DNA of 64,000 nt from Caulobacter segnis ATCC 21756. GTDB lineage: Bacteria > Pseudomonadota > Alphaproteobacteria > Caulobacterales > Caulobacteraceae. The notes beneath the pieces were generated by a model. That model did no database searches. It was not told where the DNA came from and was given only the letters and a program-made list of their open reading frames with translations. Both the position numbers and the translations under genes were made by a program. Every line of letters begins with the position of its first letter. The stretch's first letter is position 1. Of this stretch, positions 20,303-29,809 are shown one piece after another. The stretch is taken from the NCBI RefSeq assembly GCF_000092285.1, contig NC_014100.1, positions 186,001 to 250,000 on the forward strand. Reading direction: 5' to 3'.

Positions 20303-20800
20303 TTAGCTTTTCGCCTTCCGGCGCGCCCGGAAGAAGCCGCGCAAGAGCTCGGCGCTTTCCTCGGCCAGCACGCCGCCCGTCACCTCCGGTCGCCAGTGGC
20401 AGGTCGGCTGGGCGAAGAATTTCGGACCGTGGACGACCGCGCCGCCCTTCGGGTCCTCGGCCCCGAACACCACCCGGCCGATCCGCGCGTGACTGATCGC
20501 GCCCGCGCACATGGCGCAGGGCTCGAGGGTGACCACCAGGGTGAGATCGGTGAGGCGATAGTTCTCGAGCTTGGCGGCCGCCGCCCGCATCGCGGCGATC
20601 TCGGCGTGGGCGGTGGGATCGTGGGCGGCGATCGGGCCATTGCCGGCGACCGCCAGCACTTCGCCGGTCTTGGGATCGAGGATCACCGCGCCGACCGGCG
20701 TCTCGCCCGCCTCGGCGGCCGCGCGGGCCGCGTCGAGCGCCAGGCGCATCGCGCGCCTATCCTGCTCGAAGCCTTGATCCTCGTCCTGATCGGTGCGCAT
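20303..20800 (-). CDS. tadA: tRNA-specific adenosine deaminase
   Basis: A 165-residue zinc deaminase that converts A34 to inosine in tRNA-Arg. The catalytic motif is H65-A-E67 (THAEIAAM) and the zinc cysteines are C95 and C98 (EPCAMCAGA). The C-terminal half contains FGAEDPKGG, as in TadA rather than cytosine deaminases. Its N-terminal 14 residues are an acidic extension. It is divergent from the pseudouridine synthase gene with a 56-bp gap. Confidence 0.95.
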   Translation of the reverse strand: MRTDQDEDQGFEQDRRAMRLALDAARAAAEAGETPVGAVILDPKTGEVLAVAGNGPIAAHDPTAHAEIAAMRAAAAKLENYRLTDLTLVVTLEPCAMCAGAISHARIGRVVFGAEDPKGGAVVHGPKFFAQPTCHWRPEVTGGVLAEESAELLRGFFRARRKAKS

Positions 20801-20856
20801 TAGCAGACCTTGAAAAGCCCATCGTGAGATGCGCCCAGCCCCAGAAGGACGCCGAA

Positions 20857-22137
<1,281 letters not shown>

Positions 22138-22143
22138 GGCCTG

Positions 22144-22191
22144 GAGCGCGTTAGGCTTAAGTGTGAGCGGTCAAACCGCTCGAACGCGCTC
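22144..22191. terminator. Stem-loop after the pseudouridine synthase gene
   Basis: GAGCGCGTT (22145-22153) pairs with AACGCGCTC (22183-22191), and GAGCGG pairs with CCGCTC inside. There is no strong T-tract, so factor-independent termination is uncertain. It may also be a dispersed repeat. Confidence 0.45.
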
Positions 22192-22206
22192 TAAGTCTAT
22201 GAATTG

Positions 22207-22254
22207 GAGCCTGTTGATCTGGTTTAGATGGTTCCGTCTAAACCAGACGGGCTC
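22207..22254. terminator. Bidirectional stem-loop between convergent genes
   Basis: TCTGGTTTAGA (22218-22228) and TCTAAACCAGA (22237-22247) form a perfect 11-bp stem with an 8-base loop. An outer GAGCC/GGCTC stem extends it. It sits exactly between the stops of two convergent genes. Confidence 0.55.
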
Positions 22255-23225
22255 TAGGCCGTCGCCGGCGTCTGCAGTCGCGTCCAGCGGCGCAGGGCCG
22301 GCCAGCGGGCGGCCAGCTCGGCCACGCCGATGAAGCCGGCCAGCATGACGAGCGCGCTGGCGATCAGTCCGGCCTTGAACTCGTGCGGCGCGTCGGGGCG
22401 GGTGGTCATCGGACGGATCAGCAGCAGGATCACGGCGTTGTTGGCCGCGTGCGCGCCGATCCCCAGCTCGATGCCGCCCAGGCGCAGGGCCATCCAGGTC
22501 AAGCCCGCCCCCATCGCCGCACGGACCAGGAAGGCGTCGAGGTTCGGGTCGAAGTGGATGGCGGCGAACAGCAGGCCGTTCAGCGCCATCAGCAGGATCG
22601 GGTCGCGGACATAGGCGGCGCTCTGCTTCAGCAGCCAGCCCCGGAACACCAGCTCCTCGGCCGCGGCGGCGAGGATCAGCAGGCCGACGGCCATGGTCGC
22701 GTAGAGGGTCCGTCCCACGAGGTTCGGCGACATGCGCCACAGAGGCGGATCGATCGGCTGGCCGGTGAAGGCGGCGATGGCGACGAGCGCGGTCATGGCC
22801 CCGCCCACCAGCACCAGTCCGCCGAGCAACAGGCGCTTGCGGAAGCGACCGCCGCAATTGACGTATTCCGTCACGCGGCGGTGGTGGATCGCGCCGGCCG
22901 CGTACACGAAGCCGACCGCCGCGCCCAGATTGACGCCGGCCAGCACCGCCAGCAGGAACAGTGATTGCCGCGCGGATGGATCGATGAGGGTCGGGTCGCT
23001 GAAGATCTGGAAGAGGTCGCCCGCCGCCGGCGCGCCGTCCAGGCCGCTGACGATCAGCAGGGCCGCCAGGGTCGCGGTGATGGCGCCGAGCAGGGCGGCC
23101 ACGGCCCCCGCCAGCACGCCGACCGGCACCGCGAAGAGGCTGCGCCATGGGTCGCGGTCGTACGGGGACAGGTCGGCCAGAAAGGGCGAACGCCTCGCCG
23201 CCTCCAGGATCTCGCCCATGCGCAT
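22254..23225 (-). CDS. CPBP (CAAX-like) intramembrane metalloprotease
   Basis: A 323-residue membrane protein with about eight hydrophobic segments. The family motifs are EELVFRG (E190, E191, R195), FAAIH (H224) and HAANN (H259, N263), which together bind the metal inside the membrane. The first 30 residues are cytosolic. I chose ATG 23225, with AAGGGCGAT upstream; ATG 23219 is possible. Bacterial CPBP proteases have varied roles, including bacteriocin immunity and signal processing. The context gives no hint. Confidence 0.9.
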   Translation of the reverse strand: MRMGEILEAARRSPFLADLSPYDRDPWRSLFAVPVGVLAGAVAALLGAITATLAALLIVSGLDGAPAAGDLFQIFSDPTLIDPSARQSLFLLAVLAGVNLGAAVGFVYAAGAIHHRRVTEYVNCGGRFRKRLLLGGLVLVGGAMTALVAIAAFTGQPIDPPLWRMSPNLVGRTLYATMAVGLLILAAAAEELVFRGWLLKQSAAYVRDPILLMALNGLLFAAIHFDPNLDAFLVRAAMGAGLTWMALRLGGIELGIGAHAANNAVILLLIRPMTTRPDAPHEFKAGLIASALVMLAGFIGVAELAARWPALRRWTRLQTPATA

Positions 23226-23348
23226 CGTTCGATCGCCCTTCCCTTCAGAGGCGACTAAGAGGGGGCGGCGGGCCACTTGTAAAGCGCGCGCTTGCCGCAG
23301 CGCGTCAAGGACGGCACACATCCCGTTACGGGTTGTAAGGGGAACATC

Positions 23349-23981
23349 ATGAGCGATGGGCATTTGGGCAAGGGTGGCGCGGGCGGCGCGCACCTGCATC
23401 GGCTGGTGCTGTTCTCGGACGCGGTGTTCGCCATCGCCATCACGCTGCTGGCGATCGAGATCCATCCGCCTGAGCACTGGCATGGCGCGGCGGATCTGTT
23501 CGCCCAGATGGGGCCCAAGCTGCTGGCCTACGTGGTCAGTTTCGCGGTGATTGGCGTCTGCTGGTTCAGCCACCGCCGGGTGTTCGCACGTCTTGTCCGC
23601 GCCGATGCGGGCCTCGATTTCACGAACTTCTTGGTGCTGGGCCTGATCGGCCTGCTGCCACTGGGCACGGAGCTTCTCTGGGAGCAGCGGGGCGGCCAGG
23701 CCCTGCCGATCTATGTGGGCCACGTGGCGCTGATCGGCGTCGCCATGGGCGCGGTCTGGGGCTACGCCGCCTTCATCGGGAAGCTGACCGAGCCGATGCC
23801 GGCGGCCGAGGCCTGGTTCGTGCTGTTTCGCGTGACCGTTCTGCCTGGGCTGATGTGCGGCCTGACGATGGTCAGTCTGGTCTATCCCTGGGGCTGGGCC
23901 GTGATGGCGGCCTTGGTGTTCGGCATGTCCTGGCTGGGTCGCCGCATCGTCCGCGTCCCCGCCGCCGCTGAGGCCGCCTGA
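23349..23981 (+). CDS. TMEM175-family potassium channel-like protein
   Basis: A 210-residue protein with six hydrophobic segments. The first helix carries the family signature FSDAVFAIAITLL (residues 22-34), which lines the pore in TMEM175. The second helix has a conserved WFSHRRVFA stretch. Bacterial members are leaky potassium channels. The start at ATG 23349 follows GGGGAA. Its TGA overlaps the rsmD ATG as TGATG, so the two are probably cotranscribed despite unrelated roles. Confidence 0.9.
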   Translation: MSDGHLGKGGAGGAHLHRLVLFSDAVFAIAITLLAIEIHPPEHWHGAADLFAQMGPKLLAYVVSFAVIGVCWFSHRRVFARLVRADAGLDFTNFLVLGLIGLLPLGTELLWEQRGGQALPIYVGHVALIGVAMGAVWGYAAFIGKLTEPMPAAEAWFVLFRVTVLPGLMCGLTMVSLVYPWGWAVMAALVFGMSWLGRRIVRVPAAAEAA

Positions 23982-24544
23982 TGCGCATCGTCTCAGGCCA
24001 GTATCGCGGCAAGGCCATCGTCGCCCCGCCGGGCGGTTCGACCCGCCCCACCTCGGATCGCGCGCGCCAGGCCGTGTTCAATATCCTCGAGCACGCCGCC
24101 TGGGCGCCGGAGCTGCACGGCGCGCGGGTGATCGACGTCTTCGCCGGCTCGGGCGCTCTGGGCCTGGAGGCCCTGTCGCGCGGCGCCAGCTTCTGCCTGT
24201 TCGTCGAGACCGACGACGCCGCGCGCGGCGCGATCCGCGAGAACATCGACGCCATGACCCTGTTCGGCGTCACGCGGGTGCATCGCCGTGACGCCACGGA
24301 CCTGGGTCCGCGCCCGGCCAGCGCCGGCGCGCCGTTCGACATCGCCTTCCTCGATCCGCCCTACGCCAAGGGCCTTGGCGAGAAGGCCGTGGCCGAACTG
24401 AAGGCCCACGACTGGCTGGCGCCCGGCGCGATCCTGATGTTTGAGCGGGGCCGGGACGAGCGTGATCCCGTGCTGGAGGGCTTCGAGCAGATCGACGCGC
24501 GCGACTACGGCGCCGCGCGCGTCCTGTTCTTCAAGCGTCTCTAG
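23981..24544 (+). CDS. rsmD: 16S rRNA (guanine-N2) methyltransferase RsmD
   Basis: A 187-residue Rossmann methyltransferase that makes m2G966 in 16S rRNA. The N-terminal MRIVSGQYRGKAI and RPTSDRARQAVFN are typical of RsmD. The SAM loop is DVFAGSGALGLEALSRG and the catalytic DPPY lies in AFLDPPYAKG. Its first base overlaps the stop of the TMEM175-like gene. Confidence 0.95.
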   Translation: MRIVSGQYRGKAIVAPPGGSTRPTSDRARQAVFNILEHAAWAPELHGARVIDVFAGSGALGLEALSRGASFCLFVETDDAARGAIRENIDAMTLFGVTRVHRRDATDLGPRPASAGAPFDIAFLDPPYAKGLGEKAVAELKAHDWLAPGAILMFERGRDERDPVLEGFEQIDARDYGAARVLFFKRL

Positions 24545-24545
24545 A

Positions 24546-24821
24546 TCACCACGCTTTGGCTCCCACCCGGTTGTCGAGTTGGGCGCGGAGGTTGGAAAGG
24601 CCCAACCGCGTGATGCGGTAGGGCCCGCCATCCTGGCTGGCGATCAGCCGTTTGCGTTTCAGCGACTGGAAAATTCCGACCGTGCAGTCGGTCAGGGCCC
24701 AGCCGTCGCGGGTGACGCAGATGGCCGTGACGATCCGGCCCTTCTCGTCGCGTTCGAGTTCGATCCGGCCGCCTTGGGCCAGGGCGTGCAGCGTCCTTTG
24801 CTGCGGCTTTGAGATGTTCAA
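24546..24821 (-). CDS. YjhX family (UPF0386) toxin-like protein
   Basis: A 91-residue protein. The opening [17 protein letters not shown] and the later [17 protein letters not shown] and [11 protein letters not shown] are diagnostic of YjhX. The start codon is TTG at 24821, since no ATG or GTG is in frame and family proteins begin at this methionine. In E. coli YjhX is a proposed toxin paired with YjhQ. No antitoxin-like gene lies beside it here. A housekeeping role is equally possible, because orphan copies are common in alphaproteobacteria. Confidence 0.85.
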   Translation of the reverse strand: MNISKPQQRTLHALAQGGRIELERDEKGRIVTAICVTRDGWALTDCTVGIFQSLKRKRLIASQDGGPYRITRLGLSNLRAQLDNRVGAKAW

Positions 24822-24863
24822 GGGAATGTCCGAGAGATCGAGGCATGCGATCGCGCAACCGGC

Positions 24864-24880
24864 GGGTCTCTTCGAGACCC
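24864..24880. terminator. Perfect short hairpin
   Basis: GGGTCTC and GAGACCC form a 7-bp stem with a TTC loop, followed by CTCTCTTTC on the plus strand. A weaker GGGCGTG/CACGCCC hairpin follows near 24897. It lies in a 249-bp gap where nothing else was found. Confidence 0.35.
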
Positions 24881-25070
24881 CTCTCTTTCAAGAACGGGCG
24901 TGACTTGCCACGCCCTGGGCGACTGCGCGGGCGGATAGCGGGCCTCTAGACTTTCGAACCGAAGCTCGGAGCCTGTTAGGCCCGCGCCTCGCGCACAATC
25001 TCGGACATGAACCACACTGGGTTTCGGATAGGACGAAAGATGGCACCACGGCGGGCCAAGCTCAAGCGCC

Positions 25071-27107
25071 CTATTTCTTGGCCTTCGCCGGCGTGGTCTG
25101 GGACACCTTCACCGGCGCGCCCTGCTGGCGGGCGTCGCTGACCAGGCTGGCGCAGTCGGCGTCCTTGGCCTCGCCGGCGGTGAGGAAGGGCAGCAGCAGG
25201 GCGGCGGGATTGACCAGCGAGGCCAGCGCCGCGGCGACGCCGCCTTGACCGACCGCCTTGCTGGGGTCGAGGCCGATCTTCGGCGCCAGGAACGGGCCCC
25301 GGATCGTGATCGGGATGAACAGGCGCACCAGGCGCGGCTTCTTGCTGTCGCCCTCGATGCGGAAGTCCATCCGTTCGGTCTGAAGATTGATCGTGCCGCG
25401 TCCGCGCGCCAGCACCACGCCGGTGTCGGCGACCAGGTGGTTGGTCGTCATGACGCCGTTCTTGACCGAGAAGTCGGCGACGGCGCAGCGCACGGGCGTC
25501 TCCTTGTCGCTCTTGGACAGCAGCAGGATCAGGCCCTTTGAGGCGTTGACCCCAAGCAGCTCGGCGAAGGCCTGGCGCATCTGGCCGCGCGGCGCGACCA
25601 GCGTCACCTCGCCACTAGCGGTCGAGGCGGCGCGATGGACGCTGGCGCCGACGCCCGTCAGCTTGGCGCGGGCCATCACCGACCCGGAGATCGCCGGCTT
25701 GCCGTCGCTCTGGATGGGGATGAACTCTTCGATCCGACCGTTGGTCAGTCGCACGTCGAGATCGGTGCGGGGGACGGCCGGACGGGCGTCCAGGCGGACC
25801 TTCCCGCGCAGATCGCCGTGCGAGAAGGTGAAGGCCAGCGGATCCAGGGTCAGCACGCCGTTTTCGAGCAGCGCGTCGACGCTGACCTTGCGCAGCGGCA
25901 GGTTCGGCGCGTTCACGGCGTCGGCGCGGTAGCTGACCTTGGCGTCCATGGCGCGGACGCGCTCCACCTGAAGCGTGGCGTCGGGCAGCAGGCGCTGGGT
26001 GGCGTCGCGCTGGGCGGCCTCGACCTTTTGGCCGGCCGAGGCGGTTTCGCCGCGACCCGTGGCCGGCGCCGCGCCGACCAGGCTGCCGAGGTCGTCGAAG
26101 TCCAGGCGCTTGGAGCGGAGCTCGGCTTCCAGATACGGCCGCTCGCGTCCGGTCAGGACGAAAAGATCGCCGGCGATGTCGCTGTCGCCGATCTGGCCGG
26201 TCAGCTTCTGAAAGTCGTAGCGCGGTCCCTTGCGGACCATGCGGCCCGAAACCCGATAGGGCGGGGTGTTGGGCAGGGTCAGCCCGGTCAGGTCGTGCAG
26301 GCGGTTCAGGTCCGCGCCGGACACGGTCAGGTCCGTCTCGAAGCGGCCAAGGTCAAAGGGCCGCGTGATCTGGCCATGGGCGACGATACGCGTGGCGCCC
26401 GCGCGGACCTGGGCGTCGAACGGGTAGGGGCGGCTGGGCGAGATGTTCAGCAGCGGCCCGCCGCTGATCTCCGCCACGAAGGCTGAGCGGTTGAGGGTTC
26501 CGTTTCCCTCCAGCACGAAGCGACCGCCACGATCGCCGGCCCGCTCCTGGGCGTTCACCGAGCCGACGAACAGCGTCCCGCGCTGGCGGTCGTCGAAGCG
26601 CAGCTTGCCCTCGTTGATCACGAAGCGCTGAACGGCCGGCAGCTTCAGCGGCTTGTCGCTCTTGCGGGCCCCGAAGGTCCAGTTGGCCTTGCCGTCCTTG
26701 TCGCGCAGCAAGCGCACGTCCGGCTTGTCCAGCGCCAGGAAGGGCAGGATCACGTCGCCGCGCAGCAGCGGCAGGATCTTGATCTGCAAGGCGATGCGCT
26801 GGACCTGGGCCATCTGGCCGGCTTCGGGATCGACCTTGGCCGCCCAGGCCGGCTGCCCGATGCGGACGCCGTAGGCTTCGGCCTTGGGCGAGAACGACCA
26901 GGGATGGACGCGCAGGTCGCCGGTGATCGCCACCTCGCGCTGCATCTGGGCGGACGCGTAGCGCCCGATCGGCCCGCGCAGCCAGTTCCAGTCGAAGATC
27001 ACCAGGAAGGCGATCACGGCCGCCGCCAGGGCGAGCGCCGACCCGATGCCGATCAGCGCGCGGCGCGACAGACCGCGCAACGGACGGCGCGGCGGCTTCG
27101 GGGACAA
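25071..27107 (-). CDS. AsmA family protein
   Basis: A 678-residue envelope protein with one N-terminal membrane helix (residues 17-42, ALIGIGSALALAAAVIAFLVI) and a large periplasmic part. The region after the helix (WNWLRGPIGRYASAQMQREV, then DLRVHPWSFSP) is the AsmA N-terminal signature. The C-terminal DFSVKNGVMTTNHLVADTG is the AsmA C-terminal domain. AsmA-like proteins form lipid-conducting grooves between the membranes. The start is TTG 27107, with no ATG or GTG upstream in frame and no good ribosome site, so it is uncertain. Confidence 0.9.
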   Translation of the reverse strand: MSPKPPRRPLRGLSRRALIGIGSALALAAAVIAFLVIFDWNWLRGPIGRYASAQMQREVAITGDLRVHPWSFSPKAEAYGVRIGQPAWAAKVDPEAGQMAQVQRIALQIKILPLLRGDVILPFLALDKPDVRLLRDKDGKANWTFGARKSDKPLKLPAVQRFVINEGKLRFDDRQRGTLFVGSVNAQERAGDRGGRFVLEGNGTLNRSAFVAEISGGPLLNISPSRPYPFDAQVRAGATRIVAHGQITRPFDLGRFETDLTVSGADLNRLHDLTGLTLPNTPPYRVSGRMVRKGPRYDFQKLTGQIGDSDIAGDLFVLTGRERPYLEAELRSKRLDFDDLGSLVGAAPATGRGETASAGQKVEAAQRDATQRLLPDATLQVERVRAMDAKVSYRADAVNAPNLPLRKVSVDALLENGVLTLDPLAFTFSHGDLRGKVRLDARPAVPRTDLDVRLTNGRIEEFIPIQSDGKPAISGSVMARAKLTGVGASVHRAASTASGEVTLVAPRGQMRQAFAELLGVNASKGLILLLSKSDKETPVRCAVADFSVKNGVMTTNHLVADTGVVLARGRGTINLQTERMDFRIEGDSKKPRLVRLFIPITIRGPFLAPKIGLDPSKAVGQGGVAAALASLVNPAALLLPFLTAGEAKDADCASLVSDARQQGAPVKVSQTTPAKAKK

Positions 27108-27225
27108 GGTGGCGTCGGCGGTCGACAGCGGCGTGGCTCCGGTTGATCCCTCCTAACGCGCGAGGCGGCCGATCGTGTTCCCGACGGAGGGCTTCCCCTG
27201 TGGCCGCGACGGGCGGCTAGCCTCA

Positions 27226-27245
27226 CCTCAAACAATTGTTTGAGG
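27226..27245. promoter_or_regulatory. Perfect 20-bp palindrome, TCAAAC-N4-GTTTGA operator
   Basis: CCTCAAACAATTGTTTGAGG is its own reverse complement. It ends 7 bases before the HAD-gene ATG at 27253. Its half-sites match the second palindrome at 28210-28231. The pattern fits the known PsrA-type TetR site, (G/C)AAAC-N2-4-GTTT(G/C). Confidence 0.75.
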
Positions 27246-27252
27246 GCGGAAG

Positions 27253-27894
27253 ATGGCGATCGAGGCGGTGATCTGGGACTTCGGCGGCGTCTTCACGACC
27301 TCGCCGTTCGAGGCCTTCCGCCGCTACGAGATCGAACGCGGCCTGCCCAAGGATTTCATCCGCACGGTCAACGCCACCGATCCCGACGTCAACGCCTGGG
27401 CCCGGTTCGAGCGGGCCGAGATCGACGCGGCGGCCTTCGACGGCCTCTTCCTGGAAGAAGCCATGCGCCTGGGCCACGCCGTGCGCGGGGGCGAGGTGCT
27501 GCCGCTGCTGTACGGCGACCTTCGCCCCCGGGTCATGGAGGCCCTGAAGGCGTGCAAGGCTCGCTTCAAGGTCGGCTGCATCACCAACAACGTTCCGACC
27601 GGCCACGGTCCCGGCATGGCCCAGAGCGCCGAAAAGGCGCTGGCGGTCGGCGAGATCATGGCCCTGTTCGACGCGGTGATCGAAAGCTCCAAGGCCGGGG
27701 TGCGGAAGCCCGATCCGCGCATCTACCAGATGATGTGCGAACGCTTGAGCGTCGCGCCGGAGGCGTGCGTCTATCTCGACGACCTGGGGATCAACTGCAA
27801 GCCGGCGGCGGCCCTGGGGATGACCGCCATCAAGGTCTCCAGCGAGGCGCAACTTCTGGCGGACCTTGCCGAAGCGACCGGATTGGCGTTCTGA
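27253..27894 (+). CDS. HAD-IA family hydrolase
   Basis: A 213-residue HAD enzyme. Motif I is WDFGGVFT: the nucleophile aspartate D9 is present, but the second aspartate of the usual DxD is glycine, as in the HAD-IA branch related to ACAD10 and epoxide-hydrolase N-termini. Motif II is CITNNVP, motif III K of [10 protein letters not shown], and motif IV YLDDLG. The substrate is unknown. It opens a rightward run with pterin dehydratase and SDR genes and has a palindromic operator next to its ribosome site, suggesting repression. Confidence 0.9.
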   Translation: MAIEAVIWDFGGVFTTSPFEAFRRYEIERGLPKDFIRTVNATDPDVNAWARFERAEIDAAAFDGLFLEEAMRLGHAVRGGEVLPLLYGDLRPRVMEALKACKARFKVGCITNNVPTGHGPGMAQSAEKALAVGEIMALFDAVIESSKAGVRKPDPRIYQMMCERLSVAPEACVYLDDLGINCKPAAALGMTAIKVSSEAQLLADLAEATGLAF

Positions 27895-27922
27895 GGGTCC
27901 AAGAGACTCTTACGGAGGAACC

Positions 27923-28207
27923 ATGTCCCGTCCCCGGATCGGCGCCGCCGCCGCGATCGCCCAGCTCGACGGCTGGCGGATCGCGGAAGACCACGCGGAC
28001 GCCATCGCCAAGACCTTCCGCTTCGCCGACTTCAATGAGGCGTTCGGGTTCATGACCCGTGTCGCCCTGATGGCCGACAAGCTCGACCATCACCCCGAGT
28101 GGTTCAATGTCTACAACCGCGTCGAGGTGCTGCTGACCACGCACGACGCCGACGGGGTGACGGAGCTGGACGTGACGCTCGCGAAGTTCATGGACAGCGC
28201 CGCCTGA
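27923..28207 (+). CDS. 4a-hydroxytetrahydrobiopterin dehydratase (PCD-like)
   Basis: A 94-residue pterin-4a-carbinolamine dehydratase. The signature [16 protein letters not shown] contains the active-site histidine pair, and [17 protein letters not shown] matches the C-terminal helix. The start at ATG 27923 follows a strong ACGGAGGAA. It sits 28 bp after the HAD gene. It usually recycles the cofactor of phenylalanine hydroxylase, but no hydroxylase is in view, so its client here is open. Confidence 0.92.
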   Translation: MSRPRIGAAAAIAQLDGWRIAEDHADAIAKTFRFADFNEAFGFMTRVALMADKLDHHPEWFNVYNRVEVLLTTHDADGVTELDVTLAKFMDSAA

Positions 28208-28209
28208 AG

Positions 28210-28231
28210 AATTCAAACTCGCGTTTGAATT
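28210..28231. promoter_or_regulatory. Second palindromic operator, TCAAAC-N4-GTTTGA
   Basis: The half-sites AATTCAAAC (28210-28218) and GTTTGAATT (28223-28231) are exact complements around TCGC. They lie 20 bp before the SDR start at 28251. Half-site and spacing match the palindrome before the HAD gene. Confidence 0.75.
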
Positions 28232-28250
28232 ATAATCGGGAGGACGCCGC

Positions 28251-29036
28251 ATGGCGCAGAGCACGGGCCGGGTCGCCGGCAAGAAGGCCTTCATCACCGG
28301 TGGGGCCCAGGGCCTGGGCGCGGCGGCGGGGCGGCGATTGGCCGAGGAAGGCGCCAAGGTCGCGCTGGCCGACCTCAACCTGGCGGGCGCCCAGGCGGTC
28401 GCGGACGAGATCAACGCCCGCCACGGCGCCGGGACGGCCTTCGCCTATGCGCTGGACGTGACCCAGGAAGACCAGTGGATCGAGGTCCTGGAGAAGGCGG
28501 TCGGCGACATGGGCGGGCTGTCGGTGCTGGTCAACAACGCCGGCATCGGCGGTGACGGCCCGATCGAGAGCCTGGACTTCGGGCTCTGGAAGAAGGTGAT
28601 GTCGGTCAATGTCGACTCGGTGTTCCTGGGCGCCAAGCACGCCCTGACCCACATGCGGGCTCACCAGCCCGGCTCGATCATCAATCTGAGCTCGATCGCC
28701 GGCCTGATCGCCAACGGCAATTCCCCGGCCTACAACGCCTCCAAGGCGGCGGTCTGGCTGCTCAGCAAGAACATCGCCCTCTACTGCGCCAAGATGAAGC
28801 TCGACATCCGCTCTAACTCCATCCACCCGACCTTCATCGACACCCCGATCCTGGACGGCTTCTCGGCCCGGTTCGGCAAGGAAGAAGCTTTCGCCAAGCT
28901 GGCCCGCCAGGTGCCCATGGGCCGGATCGGCGAGCCCGCCGACATCGCCAACGCCGTGCTCTACCTGGCCAGCGACGAGAGCAAGTTCATGACCGGCGCC
29001 GAGATCAAGGTCGACGGCGGCATTTCGGCGATGTGA
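28251..29036 (+). CDS. Short-chain dehydrogenase/reductase
   Basis: A classical SDR of 261 residues. The cofactor loop is TGGAQGLG (residues 16-23), with D41 suggesting NAD preference (ALADLNLAG). NNAG, the catalytic serine in NLSSIAG, and YNASK complete the active site. It ends in FMTGAEIKVDGGISAM, as usual. The ribosome site GGGAGGA lies 7 bases upstream. It has its own operator although it is only 43 bp after the pterin gene, so it can be controlled separately. Substrate unknown; a 3-hydroxyacyl or alcohol substrate would fit the operator type. Confidence 0.93.
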   Translation: MAQSTGRVAGKKAFITGGAQGLGAAAGRRLAEEGAKVALADLNLAGAQAVADEINARHGAGTAFAYALDVTQEDQWIEVLEKAVGDMGGLSVLVNNAGIGGDGPIESLDFGLWKKVMSVNVDSVFLGAKHALTHMRAHQPGSIINLSSIAGLIANGNSPAYNASKAAVWLLSKNIALYCAKMKLDIRSNSIHPTFIDTPILDGFSARFGKEEAFAKLARQVPMGRIGEPADIANAVLYLASDESKFMTGAEIKVDGGISAM

Positions 29037-29047
29037 GGATCGAAAGT

Positions 29048-29162
29048 TCCTCCCCCGCGGCGCGGGGGAGGTGGCCCAGAGGCCCGGAGGGGGCGAGCTG
29101 GTCGTTTGCCGTGAAGGCCCCCTCAGTCGCTCCGCGACAGCTCCCCCGCATCGCGAGGGAGC
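29048..29162. repeat. GC-rich intergenic inverted repeat, copy 3
   Basis: CCTCCCCCGCGGCGCGGGGG opens the element, followed by GAGGTGGCCCAGAGGCCCGG and GAGGGGGC. After about 25 bp of spacer the mirrored half CCCCCTCAGTCGCTCCGCGA and CAGCTCCCCC follows. It has the same order of parts as the copies at 3249 and 34421. Confidence 0.75.
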
Positions 29163-29176
29163 AACTTAAGCGGCGC

Positions 29177-29734
29177 CTACCGCGGCGCCCTTTTCGCCAA
29201 GATCCGCTGCAAGGTCCGGCGGTGCATGTTCAGGCGGCGCGCGGTTTCCGAGACGTTGTGGCCGCACATCTCGTAGACGCGCTGGATGTGCTCCCAGCGG
29301 ACGCGGTCGGCGCTCATCGGGTTCTCCGGCGGCGTCGGCGCGGCGTCCTTGGCGGCGAGCAGGGCGCGGGCCACATCGTCGGCGTCGGCGGGCTTGGAGA
29401 GGTAGTCGACCACCCCCGCCTTCACCGCCGCCACCGCCGTGGCGATGTTGCCGTAGCCCGTCAGCATGATGACCTTGGCGTCCGGTCGGGCGTCGCGCAC
29501 GGCCTCGACGACCTTCAGGCCCGAGCCGTCCTCGAGCCGCATGTCGAGCACGGCGTGGGCCGGCGCCTGGGCGCGCAGGATCGTCAGGGCCTCGGCCACG
29601 GAAGCGGCCAGCGTCACCTCGAACCCGCGCTGTTCCAGAGCCCGTCCGAGCCGGGTCCGCAGCGGGCCGTCGTCGTCCAACAGAAGCAGCGTCTTGTCCG
29701 GCAGCGCCGAAACCAGCTCTCCGATATCCGCCAT
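29177..29734 (-). CDS. regA: Response regulator, RegA/ActR/PrrA family
   Basis: A 185-residue redox-control regulator. The receiver has the acidic triplet D20-D22 and phosphorylation site D64 (AVLDMRLEDGSG). A proline-rich linker (APTPPENP) leads to a Fis-type helix-turn-helix, with VSETARRLNMHRRTLQRIL identical in style to RegA. It lies downstream of the regB gene on the same strand with a 75-bp AT-richer gap, so cotranscription is likely. RegA activates respiration, nitrogen and carbon genes when oxygen is low. Confidence 0.93.
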   Translation of the reverse strand: MADIGELVSALPDKTLLLLDDDGPLRTRLGRALEQRGFEVTLAASVAEALTILRAQAPAHAVLDMRLEDGSGLKVVEAVRDARPDAKVIMLTGYGNIATAVAAVKAGVVDYLSKPADADDVARALLAAKDAAPTPPENPMSADRVRWEHIQRVYEMCGHNVSETARRLNMHRRTLQRILAKRAPR

Positions 29735-29809
29735 GAAGTCAGCGCCTCCCCGCGCTAATACTCAACAGGCCAAATAATATTCTATCCTTCCGCGCATCCG
29801 CGTCATAAC

